From assembly GCF_025210165.1 (NCBI RefSeq), contig NZ_JAOASI010000018.1:1-64000 (forward strand): a stretch of 64,000 nt of DNA, read 5' to 3'. Positions within the stretch are counted from its first letter, which is position 1. Every line of letters begins with the position of its first letter. Of the stretch, positions 36,180 through 43,859 are shown piece by piece. The notes beneath the pieces are model-generated. The model saw only the letters and a program-made list of their open reading frames with translations. It was not told the DNA's origin and made no database searches. A program made the translations under genes and the position numbers. Origin of the DNA: Tepidibacter sp. Lineage in GTDB: Bacteria > Bacillota > Clostridia > Peptostreptococcales > Peptostreptococcaceae.

Positions 36180-37067
36180 GTGGATAAGGTTAGAAAAGCT
36201 ATAATACCAGCCGCAGGACTTGGAACAAGGTTTTTGCCTGCGACTAAGGCTCAGCCAAAAGAAATGCTTCCTATAGTTGATAAACCAACGCTTCAATATA
36301 TAATAGAAGAAGCTGTTGATTCGGGGATAGAAGAGATACTTATAATAACGGGAAGAAATAAACAATCTATAGAAGACCATTTTGATAAATCTGTAGAACT
36401 TGAAATACAGCTTGAAAAACAAGGGAAAGAGGAACTATTAGATATAGTAAGAAGTATATCTAACATGATAAATATACATTATATAAGGCAAAAAGAACCT
36501 AAAGGACTTGGTCATGCCATACACTGTGCTAAGCATTTTATAGGAAATGAACCTTTTGCAGTTATGCTAGGAGATGATATAGTTGATTCTAAAAAACCTT
36601 GCTTAAAGCAGTTAATTGATGCTTATAGTGAGTATAGAACTACTATACTTGGGGTTCAAAATGTTCCTACTGAAGATGTAAAAAAATATGGTATAGTAGA
36701 GGGCAAGCATATAGAGGATAGAATATATAAGGTTAAAGATTTAGTTGAAAAGCCAGAAGTAGATAAAGCACCCTCTAATATAGCTATTCTTGGAAGATAT
36801 ATCATAACTCCTAGAATATTTGAGATACTTGAAAATCTTCCAGCTGGAAAAGGTGGAGAAATACAGCTTACAGATGGACTAAAAGAGCTTGCAAAGATAG
36901 AAGCTATGTATACGTATAATTTTGAAGGTAAAAGATATGATGTTGGAGACAAGTTAGGATTTTTACAGGCCACTGTAGACTATGCTCTTAAAAGAGATAA
37001 CTTAAGAGAGGAATTCTTAAATTATTTAAATGATACAGTTGGAAAATATAATATAGAGGTGGTATAG
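36180..37067 (+). CDS. galU: UTP-glucose-1-phosphate uridylyltransferase
   Basis: This 295-aa cytosolic enzyme makes UDP-glucose for wall polymer, glycolipid and exopolysaccharide synthesis. The nucleotide-binding signature AAGLGTRFLPATKAQPKEML is at residues ~10-29. DKPTLQYIIEEAVDSGI, LGHAIHCAKHF, FAVMLGDDIVD and LVEKPEVDKAPSN follow in the GalU order. Length is normal. It begins with GTG behind AAGGGGATG. The Dabb-domain gene follows directly. UDP-sugar supply fits the surface-protein setting, but the adjacent EPS genes are decayed. Confidence 0.96.
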   Translation: MDKVRKAIIPAAGLGTRFLPATKAQPKEMLPIVDKPTLQYIIEEAVDSGIEEILIITGRNKQSIEDHFDKSVELEIQLEKQGKEELLDIVRSISNMINIHYIRQKEPKGLGHAIHCAKHFIGNEPFAVMLGDDIVDSKKPCLKQLIDAYSEYRTTILGVQNVPTEDVKKYGIVEGKHIEDRIYKVKDLVEKPEVDKAPSNIAILGRYIITPRIFEILENLPAGKGGEIQLTDGLKELAKIEAMYTYNFEGKRYDVGDKLGFLQATVDYALKRDNLREEFLNYLNDTVGKYNIEVV

Positions 37068-37352
37068 GTGATAAAGCATATAGTATTTTTTAGATTTGAT
37101 GATAAAAAAGAGGTTGAAGAAGCAAAAAGAAGACTTTTAGATATGGATGGTAAAATAGATGTACTTAAGGACATAGAGGTTGGGGTTAATTTTTTAGAAT
37201 CTGATAGAAACTATGATTTATGTCTTACAACTTATTTTGATTCAAAAGAAGATTTAAAAATTTATGCAGATTATGAAGTTCATGTTCCTGTTAAAGAATA
37301 TATAAAATCTGTTGCAAGCTCTATGGCTTGTGTGGATTATGAGCTTATTTAA
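37068..37352 (+). CDS. Dabb (stress-responsive A/B barrel) domain protein
   Basis: This 94-aa single-domain protein starts at GTG immediately after the galU stop codon (no gap), with the ribosome site GAGGTGG inside galU. MIKHIVFFRFDD, the central IDVLKDIEVGVNFLESDRNYDL and the late YEVHVPVKEYIK are Dabb-domain features (ferredoxin-like dimeric barrel). No enzymatic role can be assigned. It is translationally coupled to galU. Confidence 0.88.
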   Translation: MIKHIVFFRFDDKKEVEEAKRRLLDMDGKIDVLKDIEVGVNFLESDRNYDLCLTTYFDSKEDLKIYADYEVHVPVKEYIKSVASSMACVDYELI

Positions 37353-37374
37353 ATATTAGTCAGCTTTAAATACC

Positions 37375-37576
37375 AAAATAAAGGGTATTAAAATACCGGT
37401 CATGTATTGAATATTTTTAATAAAACTAAGAATTACATCTTATTGAATATCCTAAAAGTTCTAAACTCCCTAACGGTCAGACAATGAACTTTTTTAACAG
37501 ATATTCAAACGTTGTAATTCAAGTTTTATACAAAAATATTCAAATCATGTCCTAACATTTTAATACCCTTTATTTT
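37375..37576 (+). repeat. Long-hairpin element, copy F (best preserved)
   Basis: Outer arms AAAATAAAGGGTATTAAAAT and ATTTTAATACCCTTTATTTT are exact complements. CATGTATTGAATATTTTT pairs with AAAAATATTCAAATCATG, and AAAACTAAGAATTACA pairs with TGTAATTCAAGTTTT (one bulge). The core has GAATATCC / (A)GATATTC and AAGTTC/GAACTT. The whole element folds as one rod and could end the galU transcript. It occupies 37375-37576 of the 470-bp gap; 37577-37740 is AT-rich without further structure. Confidence 0.9.
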
Positions 37577-37742
37577 TAGTTAAGTCTCATATTCTGCTGA
37601 ATGCATAAATATAGAAATCTTAAATATTATAAATCTGAAAATCATTGTGCGAAATATGAGTTAAGTGGTTAATGTAAATTTACATAATGCTCATTTTTAG
37701 GAAAGTTTTTTGACTGGTATTGGAGAAATCTGAAATTTTGTA

Positions 37743-37805
37743 TTGCAAAAATATTCATACATAGTATAATGTTTATATGACAAAAAGTGAGTGAGTGCTC
37801 ATTCA
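37743..37805 (+). promoter_or_regulatory. Promoter and TetR-type operator of the efflux operon
   Basis: TTGCAA (37743-37748), a 16-bp spacer and TATAAT (37765-37770) form the promoter. An 18-bp inverted repeat TGAGTGAG-TG-CTCATTCA (37788-37805, one mismatch) begins about 18 bp downstream of the -10. Its form (TGA-N-TGA...TCA-N-TCA) is typical of TetR-family operators and implies autorepression by the regulator at 37823. Confidence 0.75.
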
Positions 37806-37822
37806 TTGTGGAGGAGGAGTAT

Positions 37823-38443
37823 ATGACGACTAAAAAAAAGATTGATACTAAGGAAAAGATATTTAATGCCGCTTTAAAGGTTTTTGCTAAAAAGGGATTC
37901 TCAGCTGCAACTACTGCTGAAATAGCAGAGGAGGCTGGGGTTGCACAAGGAACAATATTTAGGTATTATAAAACAAAAAAAGATATATTAAGAGGTGTAA
38001 TGATTGAATATATAGATAAATTCGATGAATTTGCAGATTTTAATTCAATACAAAAAACTATAGAGGATAATAAAGATAAATCTTTGGATGAAGTTTTAAA
38101 GCTTATAGTACTTAATAGATATAAGGTATTTAAAAAGAACTTCCATATATCTAAGGTTATACATTATGAGATGCAGTTTCATGAAGATATAATGGATATG
38201 CATTTGGAAAAATGCAAAGAAAAAGAAGGGCTTATAACAAAACATATATTACAAAATATAAATATAGATGGAGATAAATACAAGAAAATAGATCAAAAAT
38301 CACTATCTATAATATTCACAAGTATGATGTTTGGCATGTTTTTTCAAAGGCTTAATGGGACGAGAGGAAATAATAATATACCGATCGAAAAAGAAGTAGA
38401 TATAATAATAGATGTATTTTTTAATGGAATATTAAAAAGATAG
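37823..38443 (+). CDS. TetR/AcrR family regulator
   Basis: This 206-aa repressor has a TetR helix-turn-helix at about residues 12-58 (KEKIFNAALKVFAKKGF, TTAEIAEEAGVAQGTIFRYYKTKKDIL). A helical ligand-binding C-terminal domain follows, with LNRYKVFKKNFHISKVIHYEMQF-type helices. The start is ATG 37823 behind TGGAGGAGGAG; a longer frame from 37787 would place the operator inside the gene. It heads the operon regulator-adaptor-RND-TolC with 14 bp to the adaptor gene. It probably represses that operon through the inverted repeat upstream. The inducer is unknown. Confidence 0.92.
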   Translation: MTTKKKIDTKEKIFNAALKVFAKKGFSAATTAEIAEEAGVAQGTIFRYYKTKKDILRGVMIEYIDKFDEFADFNSIQKTIEDNKDKSLDEVLKLIVLNRYKVFKKNFHISKVIHYEMQFHEDIMDMHLEKCKEKEGLITKHILQNINIDGDKYKKIDQKSLSIIFTSMMFGMFFQRLNGTRGNNNIPIEKEVDIIIDVFFNGILKR

Positions 38444-38457
38444 GGGAGGAAGAAATA

Positions 38458-39573
38458 ATGAAAAAAAGAATAAGCTTATTAGTTGTAATGATTTTAACTT
38501 TAACTATGGCTCTTTCTGGATGTGGAAAGAAAGAAGAAACTTCAAGTGTTAAGGAGAAATTTGTAAGTGTTGAGACAGAGGTGTCTAAAAAGCAAAATAT
38601 AAATGTAAAAACTACTTTATCAGCAAAAGTAAAACCTATAGAAGAGGCAGATATTGTTCCTAAAATGCCTGGAAAGGTTACTAGTGTAAATGTTGAAATA
38701 GGTAAAAAAGTTAATAAAGGAGATGTACTTTTTACTATAGATCAAACTGATGTAGTAAATGGAGTTAAAAGTGCTCAAGCAGCATACGATATGGCAATTG
38801 CAAATCTTCAAATAAGAAAAGAACAAATACAAAATGCACAAATAAACTATGAGAGAATGAAATCTTTATACCAAGAAGGGGCTATATCAAAGAAAGACTT
38901 TGAACAGTATGAGCTTCAAGCATCATCTGCTAATCTAGATGCAGCTCAGGCACAAGTTGATCAAGCTAAAGTTTCGCTTGAAAATGCACAATCAAAGTTA
39001 AATGACACAACAGTCTCGTCTCCTATATATGGAATAGTAACTGCTGTTAATATAAATGAAGGAGAGATGGCATCGTCTGCTCAACCAGCTGTTTCTATAG
39101 CGAATATGAATAAAGTTGTTATTGATACTGATGTTTCAGAGTATCTTATAAACAAGATTAAGTTAGGAGATGTAGTTGATATATCTATAAAGTCAGCTGG
39201 TAAGGAAAACTTCCAAGGTAAAATAAGTGCCATGTCTCCTGCAACAGCATCAAATTCTATGACTTATCCTATAAAAATAGAAATAGAAAACAAAGATAGC
39301 ATTATAAAGCCTGGTATGTTTGCGAATGTAAACTTAGTAACAGATAAGAAAGAAAATGTTATAACAGTTCCATCAGAATCAGTAGTAATAAAGGATGGAG
39401 AAAGTGTAGTATATATAGTTAAAGATAATCTTGCCCATGTTAATAAAATAGAGACTGGAATCGATAATGGAGAAATTGTTGAAATAATAAAAGGAATAAA
39501 GCAAGGTGAAGCAGTTGTTAAAAAGGGACAAAATTATTTAGAAGAAGGAAAAAAAGTTAAAATTAATAAATAG
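38458..39573 (+). CDS. RND efflux adaptor (HlyD-type) lipoprotein
   Basis: This 371-aa membrane-fusion protein has a lipobox LSGC (Cys about residue 21). A split biotinyl-lipoyl domain is visible (EADIVPKMPGKVTSVNVEIGKKVNKGDVLFTID near 62-100 and STVSSPIYGIVTAVNINEGEM near 180), with a coiled coil between (about 105-175). A beta-barrel domain (VIDTDVSEYLINKIKLGD) and a membrane-proximal domain follow. It would link the RND pump to the TolC-family protein of the same operon. Spacing to the pump gene is 12 bp. In a monoderm the adaptor is lipid-anchored outside the cytoplasmic membrane. Confidence 0.93.
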   Translation: MKKRISLLVVMILTLTMALSGCGKKEETSSVKEKFVSVETEVSKKQNINVKTTLSAKVKPIEEADIVPKMPGKVTSVNVEIGKKVNKGDVLFTIDQTDVVNGVKSAQAAYDMAIANLQIRKEQIQNAQINYERMKSLYQEGAISKKDFEQYELQASSANLDAAQAQVDQAKVSLENAQSKLNDTTVSSPIYGIVTAVNINEGEMASSAQPAVSIANMNKVVIDTDVSEYLINKIKLGDVVDISIKSAGKENFQGKISAMSPATASNSMTYPIKIEIENKDSIIKPGMFANVNLVTDKKENVITVPSESVVIKDGESVVYIVKDNLAHVNKIETGIDNGEIVEIIKGIKQGEAVVKKGQNYLEEGKKVKINK

Positions 39574-39585
39574 GGGGAAGTAAAT

Positions 39586-42500
39586 ATGAATATATCAAAA
39601 ATATCGGTTAAAAGACCTGTTACAACCCTCATGTTCATGTTTATAGCAATACTTATAGGATTTGTATCTCTTGGACTTTTGCCAATAGATCTTTATCCTG
39701 AGATGGATATTCCTGTTGCTATAGTTTCGGTTAATTATAGTGGGGTTGGACCTGAAGAAATTGAGACCTTAGTTACTAAGCCAATAGAAAAATCAGTGGC
39801 AACTGTTAGTAATTTGAAAAAAGTAACATCGTATTCAAGAGAAGGAAACAGTATAATAGTAGTTGAATTTGAGTATGGAACTGATATGGATTTTGCAACA
39901 CTTCAAATGAGAGAAAAGGTTGATTTAGTAAAAGGAGCTCTACCTGATGATGCTTCATCACCTATGGTACTTAAGATAGATCCTAATGCTGAAGCAATAG
40001 TAGATTTAGGAGTATCATCCAAGATGAATCTTGCAAAGCTCCAGGCTCTAGTAGAGGATGACTTACAATCCAGATTTGAGAGAATAGAAGGAGTAGCATC
40101 TGTTGATATATCAGGTGGAGAGGAAAATGAAGTAAGTATAAAAGTAGATCAGGAAAAATTATCAGGATATAAACTCTCACTCAGTCAAATAAAAAATATA
40201 TTAAGAGCAGAGAATTTAAATTTACCTGGTGGTAATGTAAATAAAGGTTCTAAAGAGATTTTGGTTAGAACTGTTGGGGAATTTGAAAGTATAGATGATA
40301 TAAAAAATATACTTATATCATTGAGAACTAATCAAACAATAAAATTATCAGATATAGCTCAGGTTGAGCTTGGGTACAAGGATAAGGATACTCTATCAAG
40401 AGTTAATGGACAAAATAGTATGGGGATATCTATAACCAAGCAGTCTTCTGCAAATACTGTTAAGGTTGCTCAGAATATATTAGAAGAGGTAGATAAAATA
40501 AATAATGAATATCCTCAAATTAATATAATTGTTGGAACAGATCAATCTGAATTTATAAATAATTCTATAAAAAATGTGACGAATAATGCTATAATAGGAG
40601 GTATACTAGCTGTTATTATACTTTTCTTATTTCTTAGAAATATAAGATCTACTTTTATAGTTGGGATTGCTATACCGATATCTATAATAGCAACCTTTGC
40701 TCTTATGTATTTCGGAGGACTTACAATCAACTTAATATCTCTTGGAGGGTTAGCTCTTGGAATAGGTATGTTGGTTGATAACTCCATAGTTGTTCTTGAG
40801 AATATATATAGACATAGAGAAGAAGGAAAATCAAGAATAGATGCTGCTATTATAGGAGCTAAAGAAGTTACAATGGCAGTATTTGCATCTACTATGACTA
40901 CTATAGCGGTATTCTTACCTATAGTATTCGTAAAAGGATTTACTGCTATAGTATTTAAGCAACTTTCATTTGCTGTAGTATTCTCACTACTTGCATCTTT
41001 AATAGTTGCAATAACTGTAGTGCCAATGCTAGCTTCTAAGATACTTAAGGTTTCAGAACCTAAGACGAAAGAATTCAAACTTATAGAGAAAATATTAAAT
41101 GTATTCACAGAAGCTATAGAAAAAATGAGTAGAGCATATGGAAAGTTGTTAGACTATGTTCTTCATCATAGAAAAACGACAGTATTTATAGCTATACTTA
41201 TATTCGTATCATCAATAGCATTGGTTGGTGCTGTTGGTGGGGAGTTCTTCCCAGCAGAAGATGAGGGAAGCTTTAATGTAAAGATAGAGACTCCGTTTGG
41301 AACAACTCTTGAGGAAAGTGATAAAGTAGTAAAAGAAGTTGAAAAAATAGTAGAGAATATACCTGAAAAGGATAAGATATTTTCAACTGTAGGAGGATCA
41401 TCTGGATTCTCAAATACTGCAAGTAATTCATCAAATGTAAATGTTGTTTTAGTTAATCAAAAAGAAAGAAAAAGATCAACTGCAGAAATAGTAAATGAAG
41501 TTAGAAAAGAAGTAGAGTCAATACCTGGAGCTAAAATAAAAGTATCAGAGGCATCTTCTATGGGTGGCGGAGGAGGAAGTTCAGCCGCTATAGGAATACA
41601 GATAAAAGGAGATGATCTCGAAACTTTAAGATCTGTAGGATCTGATATTGAAGGTATATTAAAGAAAATTCCAGGAACTGCAGAAGTTACATCTGATATG
41701 GAAGATGGAAACCCAGAAGCAAGAGTTGTTATTAATAGAGAAGTAGCATCTTTTTATAAAGTAACGGCAAGTGATGTTGCAAACACTATAAAATCTTCTA
41801 TAGATGGATCTAAGGCTACTACATTTAAATTAGATGGAGATGAAATAGATGTAGATGTATCTTTAGGAGATGCAGTCAAAGATTCTATAGAGGATGTTAA
41901 GCAAATACACATAACATCTCAAAATGGAGAAATTGTTCCTCTTGGACAAATAGCTCATATAGAATATGGTAATGCACCAACTCAAATAAGTAGAATAAAT
42001 CAAGTAAGAACAGCTACAATTTCTTCTCAACTTGATGGAAGAGACTTAAAATCTGTAACTGATGATATAAAAAACGAACTTGAAAATTATAACATGCCAT
42101 CTGGATATACGTATGAATTTACAGGACAGCAACAGGATATGGTAGAAGCATTCTCAAGCTTAGGGCTTGCACTTATTCTATCAGTAATTATAGTTTATAT
42201 GGTGCTTGCATCTCAGTTTGAATCATTAATACATCCTTTTACTGTAATGCTTTCAGTTCCATTTGCTTTATCTGGAGGATTTATAGGATTATTTGTAACT
42301 GGAAGGGCTTTATCAGTACCTGCTTTAATTGGGGTAATAATGCTCTCAGGTATAGTTGTTAATAATGCTATAGTCTTAGTTGATTATATAAACCAATTAA
42401 GAGAATCAGGAATGGACAGAAAAGAAGCTATAGTAAAAGCAGGGTTTACTAGATTTAGACCTATACTTATGACTACTTTAACTACTGTTTTAGGTCTTAT

Positions 42501-42702
42501 ACCACTAGCACTTGGAATAGGTGAAGGAGCATCTACTCAAGCACCAATGGCTACTGTGGTTATAGGAGGACTTACATTGTCTACTGTATTGACACTGGCA
42601 TTCATACCAGTTATATATAGCATATTTGATGATTTAGTTACGAAGATAAAAAAGAAATTTAAAAAGAAAGAGGGGACTTTAGATGAAAAAGTTAGTTCTT
42701 AG
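39586..42702 (+). CDS. RND family efflux pump (HAE1/AcrB-type)
   Basis: This 1038-aa pump has 12 membrane helices and two large extracytoplasmic loops. Family hallmarks are ISVKRPVTTLMFMF at the N-terminus, PIDLYPEMDIPVAIVSVNYSG, the TM4 proton-relay region LALGIGMLVDNSIVVLENI, and the C-terminal repeat FIGLFVTGRALSVPALIGVIMLSGIVVNNAIVLVDY. It exports hydrophobic or amphipathic compounds using proton or sodium gradients. Length is standard. The last 20 bp overlap the TolC-family start in another frame, so the genes are translationally coupled. Confidence 0.96.
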   Translation: MNISKISVKRPVTTLMFMFIAILIGFVSLGLLPIDLYPEMDIPVAIVSVNYSGVGPEEIETLVTKPIEKSVATVSNLKKVTSYSREGNSIIVVEFEYGTDMDFATLQMREKVDLVKGALPDDASSPMVLKIDPNAEAIVDLGVSSKMNLAKLQALVEDDLQSRFERIEGVASVDISGGEENEVSIKVDQEKLSGYKLSLSQIKNILRAENLNLPGGNVNKGSKEILVRTVGEFESIDDIKNILISLRTNQTIKLSDIAQVELGYKDKDTLSRVNGQNSMGISITKQSSANTVKVAQNILEEVDKINNEYPQINIIVGTDQSEFINNSIKNVTNNAIIGGILAVIILFLFLRNIRSTFIVGIAIPISIIATFALMYFGGLTINLISLGGLALGIGMLVDNSIVVLENIYRHREEGKSRIDAAIIGAKEVTMAVFASTMTTIAVFLPIVFVKGFTAIVFKQLSFAVVFSLLASLIVAITVVPMLASKILKVSEPKTKEFKLIEKILNVFTEAIEKMSRAYGKLLDYVLHHRKTTVFIAILIFVSSIALVGAVGGEFFPAEDEGSFNVKIETPFGTTLEESDKVVKEVEKIVENIPEKDKIFSTVGGSSGFSNTASNSSNVNVVLVNQKERKRSTAEIVNEVRKEVESIPGAKIKVSEASSMGGGGGSSAAIGIQIKGDDLETLRSVGSDIEGILKKIPGTAEVTSDMEDGNPEARVVINREVASFYKVTASDVANTIKSSIDGSKATTFKLDGDEIDVDVSLGDAVKDSIEDVKQIHITSQNGEIVPLGQIAHIEYGNAPTQISRINQVRTATISSQLDGRDLKSVTDDIKNELENYNMPSGYTYEFTGQQQDMVEAFSSLGLALILSVIIVYMVLASQFESLIHPFTVMLSVPFALSGGFIGLFVTGRALSVPALIGVIMLSGIVVNNAIVLVDYINQLRESGMDRKEAIVKAGFTRFRPILMTTLTTVLGLIPLALGIGEGASTQAPMATVVIGGLTLSTVLTLAFIPVIYSIFDDLVTKIKKKFKKKEGTLDEKVSS

Positions 42703-43795
42703 TGTATTGATTGTATGTATGACTCTTATAACATCAATAATAACATATGCAGATACTTCCCAAGTCAATAAAACTAAAAAGTTATCATTGGAGCAAGCTA
42801 TAAATGAAGCAATAAAAAATTCAACAGAATTAAAGGTAAGTGATTTAGAAATTGAAATAAAAGAGATAGAATTTGATAAAGCAAAGAGAAGTGAAAAAAA
42901 ACATGAAAATTCAGATGTTTCATTGGGAACAGTACAAAGTTTTCAATTAGATTCTAATATGTATTCAAAGTCTGCTCAGAATGCTTTAGATGAAGAAAAA
43001 ATAAAAAAAGATTATAAAATAGAAGATTTAAAATACAAAACAACTCAAGCTTATTATGGAGCACTTCAAGCAAAGGATTATTATGATGTTACAAATAATA
43101 ATTTAACTAATACTCAAAAGAGCAGAGATAATGTTAAGAAAAAACATGACTTAGGGGTTGCATCAAAATCAGATTTATATATGGCTGATATAGCACTTAA
43201 TGAAGCAAAGTCTAACTTAGAAAAAGCTAAGACTGATTTACAAAGTGCATATAGAGCACTTAATATGATTTTAAATTATAACCTTGACACTAAGATAGAA
43301 CTTACATCTAAGTTTGATGAGAAAAATTTCAAGGTTGATTTGGAAAAGGATATTTTGACTGCTTATGAGAAAAGATTTGATATGATTCAAATGAACAACC
43401 AATATGAAATTGTAAAGCTTGATTTTGAGAGTAACTCTATCAAATATCCATCAAACACTTATGTTTACAAAACAAAAGAAAGAAATGTTGCTAAGGTTGA
43501 AAATCTTATGTTAAATTCTAAACAGATGGTTGAATTTGATATAAAGTTAAAGTATGATAAGGTAAATAATAGCAAGAGACAAATAGAGTTAGCAAAGTCG
43601 CAAGTGGACAAAGCTAATGAGGTATTTAGACTTAAGAAGCTTTCTTATGATGCTGGAATGAGTACTCTTTTAGAAGTTCAAGAAGCGGCTAATCAATCGT
43701 ATTCAGCTAATATAGCTTTATCAAAGGCTATATCTGACTATAATTTATCTATTATAGATTATGATAAAGCTGTGAATATAGGTAATGTGAGATAG
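42683..43795 (+). CDS. TolC-family protein without beta-barrel segments
   Basis: This 370-aa protein has a signal peptide (residues 1-23, TYA end). Long heptad-rich helices follow the TolC (outer membrane efflux) repeat pattern: KKLSLEQAINEAIKNS at the start and LGVASKSDLYMADIALNEAKSNLEKAK and AGMSTLLEVQEAANQSYSANIALSK in the two repeats. TolC is normally 420-500 aa, with two beta-hairpin insertions of ~50 aa that build the outer-membrane barrel. Here both sites are short: residues ~70-100 in repeat 1 and KYPSNTYVYK (about 253-262) in repeat 2. It overlaps the RND gene. It may form a wall-spanning helical duct; that is inferred. Confidence 0.85.
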   Translation: MKKLVLSVLIVCMTLITSIITYADTSQVNKTKKLSLEQAINEAIKNSTELKVSDLEIEIKEIEFDKAKRSEKKHENSDVSLGTVQSFQLDSNMYSKSAQNALDEEKIKKDYKIEDLKYKTTQAYYGALQAKDYYDVTNNNLTNTQKSRDNVKKKHDLGVASKSDLYMADIALNEAKSNLEKAKTDLQSAYRALNMILNYNLDTKIELTSKFDEKNFKVDLEKDILTAYEKRFDMIQMNNQYEIVKLDFESNSIKYPSNTYVYKTKERNVAKVENLMLNSKQMVEFDIKLKYDKVNNSKRQIELAKSQVDKANEVFRLKKLSYDAGMSTLLEVQEAANQSYSANIALSKAISDYNLSIIDYDKAVNIGNVR

Positions 43796-43809
43796 TTTAA
43801 TTAGAATTA

Positions 43810-43859
43810 AAAAAAGAGCTACTTTAAAATGATTCATCATTTTAAAGTAGCTCTTTTTT
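43810..43859. terminator. Bidirectional terminator containing a stop codon
   Basis: AAAAAAGAGCTACTTTAAAA (continuing TGA) and its exact complement flank TTCA, with an A-run and a T-run at the ends. It ends the RND/TolC operon on the plus strand. The last eight codons and TGA of the minus-strand GGDEF/EAL gene lie within one arm. Confidence 0.92.

Noticed and set aside
40542..41108. A 188-codon minus-strand frame inside the RND pump gene
   Set aside because: Antisense shadow of conserved membrane segments; no ribosome site or family resemblance.
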